Made by a program: the position numbers and the translations under genes. The notes below the pieces were generated by a model that saw only the letters and a program-made list of their open reading frames with translations, was not told the DNA's origin and made no database searches. Below are positions 60,169-64,000 of a stretch of DNA of 64,000 bases, piece after piece. Numbering within the stretch: position 1 is the stretch's first letter; every line of letters begins with the position of its first letter. Origin of the DNA: Macrocystis pyrifera (Eukaryota; Sar; Phaeophyceae; Laminariales; Laminariaceae); contig JASSKH010000020.1 in NCBI GenBank assembly GCA_031763025.1, forward strand, positions 1,302,001-1,366,000. Direction: 5' to 3'.

Positions 60169-60730
60169 GAATAGTTCCGTTGGATTTGACCGAGGAGAGG
60201 CAACCGTGCGCGTGAATTGCAAAAGTCAAAGTCGTATATCCTCGGGCACATTATGAGTCCCCTCTTGTTTTACTGCATTTTTGTGAGTGCTCTGTCTGCA
60301 GTCAATCGTCAATGACTGTCAGAATGTCTCTTGTACAGACCGTTAACTGTACATATAAAGTTGTGTACTATCAGCTCGTTGTAAGTCGATTCCAGCATTG
60401 TTCACTGAACCGCAAACATGTACTTGCTCGTGGAGTCGATGATGCCTTTTTCGACCGAGGAGACATGTTGCCGTCTTATTGTTCAGCATGCACCTGCAAT
60501 CCGTTATATACTGCACCGTTATTGTCATAACCACACCGTTGTCAAGACATGCACTTTATTTTTAGTTATTTTTTCTAATCGTTTAAAAAAAATGGTTGAT
60601 CAACCTAAACGTTCGTATCGTCTGTTGCGCACGCTCCATGCAAAGTCCCTTTGACAGAAGATCATTCAGCACACTTAATTCTCTGCAGATGGTATGTACC
60701 TAAGCTTGCAAGCAACCGCTTCGTATACAC
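60169..60730. other. No gene recognised
   Basis: Non-coding-looking sequence. It may include the 3' untranslated part or LTR of the gypsy element. Confidence 0.35.
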
Positions 60731-61262
60731 ACTGTGTAACGTTGAGAAAAGATGGAATGCCGTCAAAAGCACATATCATTGTTCGATATGAATGGTTTCG
60801 TATACCATTAAAAAAGGTACCATACCATCGTCGGGTATGAATGGTTTTGCATACCATTGTTAGTGATGCAAGGTTTAATATACCATGGTTAAGTATACCA
60901 TTAACATTCAAAATACATGGTTTCGTATACCATTGTAATTATGGTTCCGTATATACCTTCGTTATGTTTTCATGGTTTCGTACACCATACAGCATACATC
61001 CATAAAGTAGAATGATTGAGTTTATTGTATATCATCACTACGTACACATGGTTCCGTGTACCATAACACACTACATGGGTCAGTATACCATGGTGTGAAT
61101 GGTTTCGTATACCATATCGTTAATAGTTTTGTATATCATTACGTATACATGGTTCCGTACACAATAGTATGCACGGTTTTGTATACCATTTTAAGTGCGC
61201 ATGGTTCCGTACACCATAGTATACATGGTTTTGTATACCATTGTGAGTGTACATGGTTCCGT
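60731..61262. repeat. Palindromic ATGGT...ACCAT satellite, left block
   Basis: Units of about 25-30 bases, each an imperfect palindrome such as 'atggtttcgtataccat' or 'atggttccgtacaccat', separated by short AT-rich spacers ('agtatac', 'tgtaagtgtac'). Confidence 0.9.
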
Positions 61263-61612
61263 ACACCATAGTTATTTTTTTTTATTTTAATTTTTTTCCA
61301 TCACGTTTACTTCCCAGCCCACTCGTGGGAGGTTTTACCCTCGACGATTTTCAGGACAAGCCGTGGCCACAGGTGTCGTCCCTTCTCCCCCCCAGTACGT
61401 GCCTTCATTTTTTGTCGCGCATAGGGTTCAGCATCCCCACCTCTCGTCGATTTTCATCGAATGTAGCGAACTCATGCTTTCGCGCTTCCCACTCTTATCA
61501 ATTTTTTATGCAATAAAAAGTCCCTATGAGCATGCACTCGGTGGGACTTGAACCCACGAAATTGATCTTGACAGGCACGCGGACCACGTACCAAGCCACC
61601 GGGGACGCCGGC
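61263..61612 (-). mobile_element. tRNA-derived SINE-like insertion
   Basis: On the minus strand the right end (about 61542-61612) resembles a tRNA: an A-box-like TGGCTTGGTACG, a B-box GGTTCAAGTCC and a perfect T arm (GTGGG-TTCAAGT-CCCAC). The anticodon and acceptor stems do not pair, so it is not a working tRNA. A body of about 200 bases follows, with an A-rich 3' tail (T-rich on +, 61266-61300). The insertion splits the palindromic satellite. No clear target duplication was found. Head, body and A-tail fit a tRNA-derived SINE. Confidence 0.55.
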
Positions 61613-62012
61613 TTATACATGGTTTTGTATACTAACATTAAGTATGCATGGTTCCGTACACCATAGTATGCATGGTTTTGTTAACCATTGTAGGTGTACA
61701 TGGTTCCGTACACCATAGTGCACATGGTTTTGTGTACCATCGTAAGTATACATGGTCCCGTACGCCATAGTATACATGGTTTTGTATACCATCGTAAGTA
61801 TACATGATTCCGTAAATCATAGTGTACATGGTTTTGTACACCATCACGAGTTATACATGGTTTCGTATACCATTGTACTATTCATGGTTTAGTATACCAT
61901 AACTTACTCGTTATACGTGGTTTCGTATACCATTGTACACTTGAGACATGAATTTGTATCCCATCGTTCGTTACACGTGGTTTCGTATGCCATCGTGCGT
62001 TATAAAAGGTTT
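61613..62012. repeat. Palindromic ATGGT...ACCAT satellite, right block
   Basis: Continues the same unit family as the left block, including 'catggttttgtataccatcgtaagta' several times, and decays near 62010. Confidence 0.9.
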
Positions 62013-62690
62013 AATTTTCGTTGTGTATGTTAATCCTGAACTATGCAAGCGTGCATGCGAAGGACATAAACATATCCCACTAGTAGTTGATATTTCGTAG
62101 TATATGACTGACGCACTAGTAAGTCAAATCATGAGCATACAAGCCCGTGGTTTTCACTAAGCAAAGGGTGACATGACTAGACGATCAAGTGCTAAGCTTA
62201 TACATCAACTGCTGCTGTACAAGGCCTTGAATTGTAGAAAGCCTCAAAGATATCACTCTCCTTAAATGTTCAAAAGCGGTACTGGGTTCTCCGGCATTTC
62301 GCGTTCAAACATTGGGGGGCGATGTGGGTTCTAGGTTCTCGACCAGACCGTTGCATTGGTATTGTCCCGCAAAGGTCCCACCATTCGCCGAGGTCGTGGA
62401 TATCCGTATATCTTATTGTACGACTGCTGTGGTCATCCGTATTCCATGACTATTTGTTGTCGTCCACAGAGATGTGGTCAGCGGTGGCAATGTCCCGTGA
62501 CAAGTAGTCACCGCAGATTGGAATGCAAGGCCCGTGCCTCGCACACACTCTCTCTTCCTCTCCCATCGTCGTTGATGGTTGTTCGTGTTATCGTCCGTAC
62601 CGATCCTATACTAAAACCTTGCGTGTCCTACACCCTACACCCTCTAATGAAAGGGAAGTGCCACAGATGTCGAGTCGAACCTGGTGGTCC
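62013..62690. other. No gene recognised
   Basis: A 131-codon frame at 62356-62751 is open but has no recognised motif. Confidence 0.35.
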
Positions 62691-62694
62691 TCCC

Positions 62695-63157
62695 CACAAA
62701 TTATATGGTAGTTATCGTTCTTTCCGGGTATATGTGGTGGATTATATATAGGGTATGTATCGTTTGTTAGTGGTTACAGAGATCTGAATGGTATGGATTA
62801 CATTTTGTGCCCCGGGAAAGTCGTGAATGGTACGAAGAAGTTATCGTATCGTCTACTGTAGATTGGTCAAATGGAGATGTGTCATTTTCGATTTGGTGTG
62901 GATTCCTTGCGGTTAAGTCGCATATGATAGAAACCTTTTGCGACGTCTTAGGGATAAAAATATGTGGTAGTTATCGTTCTTCCCGTCGAGTACGTGGTGA
63001 ATGATATATAGGACATGTATCATTTACCCCTGGTTAGGGATTGGTCAATTTTGTAGAACATGTTATTTATCCCGGGAAAGTCGCAAATGGTACGGAGGTA
63101 CACTATCGTCTACTCGACGGTATGCGAGGTACACTATCGTCTACTCGACGGTATGCG
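62695..63157. repeat. Diverged tandem duplication, unit about 250 bp, plus short duplication
   Basis: 'tatggtagttatcgttctttcc...gtggtggattatatatagg' near 62703 returns as 'tgtggtagttatcgttcttcc...gtggtgaatgatatatagg' near 62962. 'cccgggaaagtcg' is shared as well (62811 and 63070). 'gaggtacactatcgtctact' with 'cgacggtatgc' is duplicated back to back at 63095-63157. Confidence 0.75.
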
Positions 63158-64000
63158 TAGTCTTTGTTTTGCCTGGAGTTTTGAAATGTATACATTTTCA
63201 TGTTCAAATCAAACAGTGTATGTTGTATAGACAGGACCAGACGGTGACTGGTGAGACGGATATTTATTTGTTGACGGATTGGTGAATTAGGAGTACGTGG
63301 TGCACCTTGAGAGGTGTATCAGATGCAGCGGTGTTGGTGGATACTGATTTCATTGAGTTTGACAAGGATTTGTCTTTGCACTGCAGTCTAATGGTTGCAG
63401 AACAACGGAGGGTATGCTTATTCTTGATGAGTTGTTCTACCACCAAAATTGTATTTCAAAACTTGATGGGTGATTGAAATCTTGTCCGCGAGTTGGCAGA
63501 TGAAATATTGTGAGTATGATTATTCATGATATAGGGTGATGAAAATCTCGGTACACGAGTGGGAAGGGAAGTATTTCAGGGAACAAGGATAGCTAGTGAA
63601 CAGAACCAGAAACAGGGAGTGTTTTAATTTTTCGTCCTGACCACAAACAGGTATTGGTTCGGGAATAGTAAGCGCCGACAAACTCTATAGGGAAAACGTA
63701 TTGGTATATCGTGTAACTGCTACAATCTGAGAATGTTTGGCGGGAGAAGGGGCACAGGGAGACGTATGTCTCGGGGAACGGGGCCCCTCGCGAGTTGTAT
63801 CATTTCTCTATCTCTATGATTGTTTTGTTTTTGCGGCATTGTCCTGTTGCCAAAGGGATCTGCAACTTCATACGGGAGGGAGAGGTTTTTGCTTGTAAGG
63901 TACAGGTTTCCTCTTGAAATATTTTAGTTGGTTGTTGAACATGAAGATGAGTTTTGTTTTGTTATCTTGAATTGTCATTTCTGTTTAGTTGAAAAAGCAG
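63158..64000. other. No gene recognised
   Basis: Short frames only. G- and T-rich composition on + toward the end. Confidence 0.4.

Noticed and set aside
61540..61612. Functional tRNA gene
   Set aside because: T arm and B box are good, but acceptor and anticodon stems do not pair and an A-rich tail follows a body, so SINE-like is the better reading.
63095..63157. CRISPR-like direct repeats
   Set aside because: Only two back-to-back copies with no spacers, in a eukaryotic context.

Overview
This window is nuclear DNA from a eukaryote. It is intron-rich and loaded with degenerate transposons, a MITE family and many unrelated minisatellites. I see no bacterial operons, rRNA genes or CRISPR arrays. 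Protein-coding signal appears as short exons bounded by GT-AG (once GC-AG) splice sites and separated by introns of 0.1 to more than 5 kb. A secreted-type peptidase joined to a VWD-like domain suggests an alga or another protist, perhaps a brown-alga-like stramenopile. That placement is inference and is weak.

The main gene lies on the + strand from about 10.7 kb (or further upstream) to 35.4 kb. It is a multi-exon serine peptidase of the subtilisin/sedolisin clan that resembles the S53-like subgroup. Its motifs occur in the expected order: SDSFD, EVAFD, CDIIVDD, SSAGN, YGHA, FSSRGP, KPD and GTSAAAP. Most neighbouring exons have compatible splice phases. The peptidase part splices in phase to a 305-codon terminal exon carrying a VWD-like GDPH...FDFTG motif. 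The true 5' end is not located. At least one exon between 21.4 and 28.0 kb was not found. The two junctions around the catalytic-serine exon do not fit the conserved frame, so the gene may have unusual splicing, sequence errors or early decay.

Region by region: 0-10.7 kb holds a GTACT-rich repeat, one orphan exon candidate and a MITE, and otherwise nothing recognised. 10.7-35.4 kb is the peptidase gene; its introns carry a decayed MITE, a minus-strand open region, an 805-bp tandem duplication and an AGCTCA satellite around an antisense exon candidate. 35.4-45.3 kb has a MITE copy, a MITE fragment and a 58-bp minisatellite. 45.3-52.2 kb is almost wholly satellite: CAG runs, a GGAAGT array, a 2.15-kb inverted CAATTGTCCGG array with terminal inverted repeats, and several tandem duplications. 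56.7-60.1 kb is a broken Ty3/gypsy chromodomain pol interrupted by two adjacent MITEs and a hairpin minisatellite. 60.7-62.0 kb is a palindromic satellite split by a tRNA-derived, SINE-like insertion.
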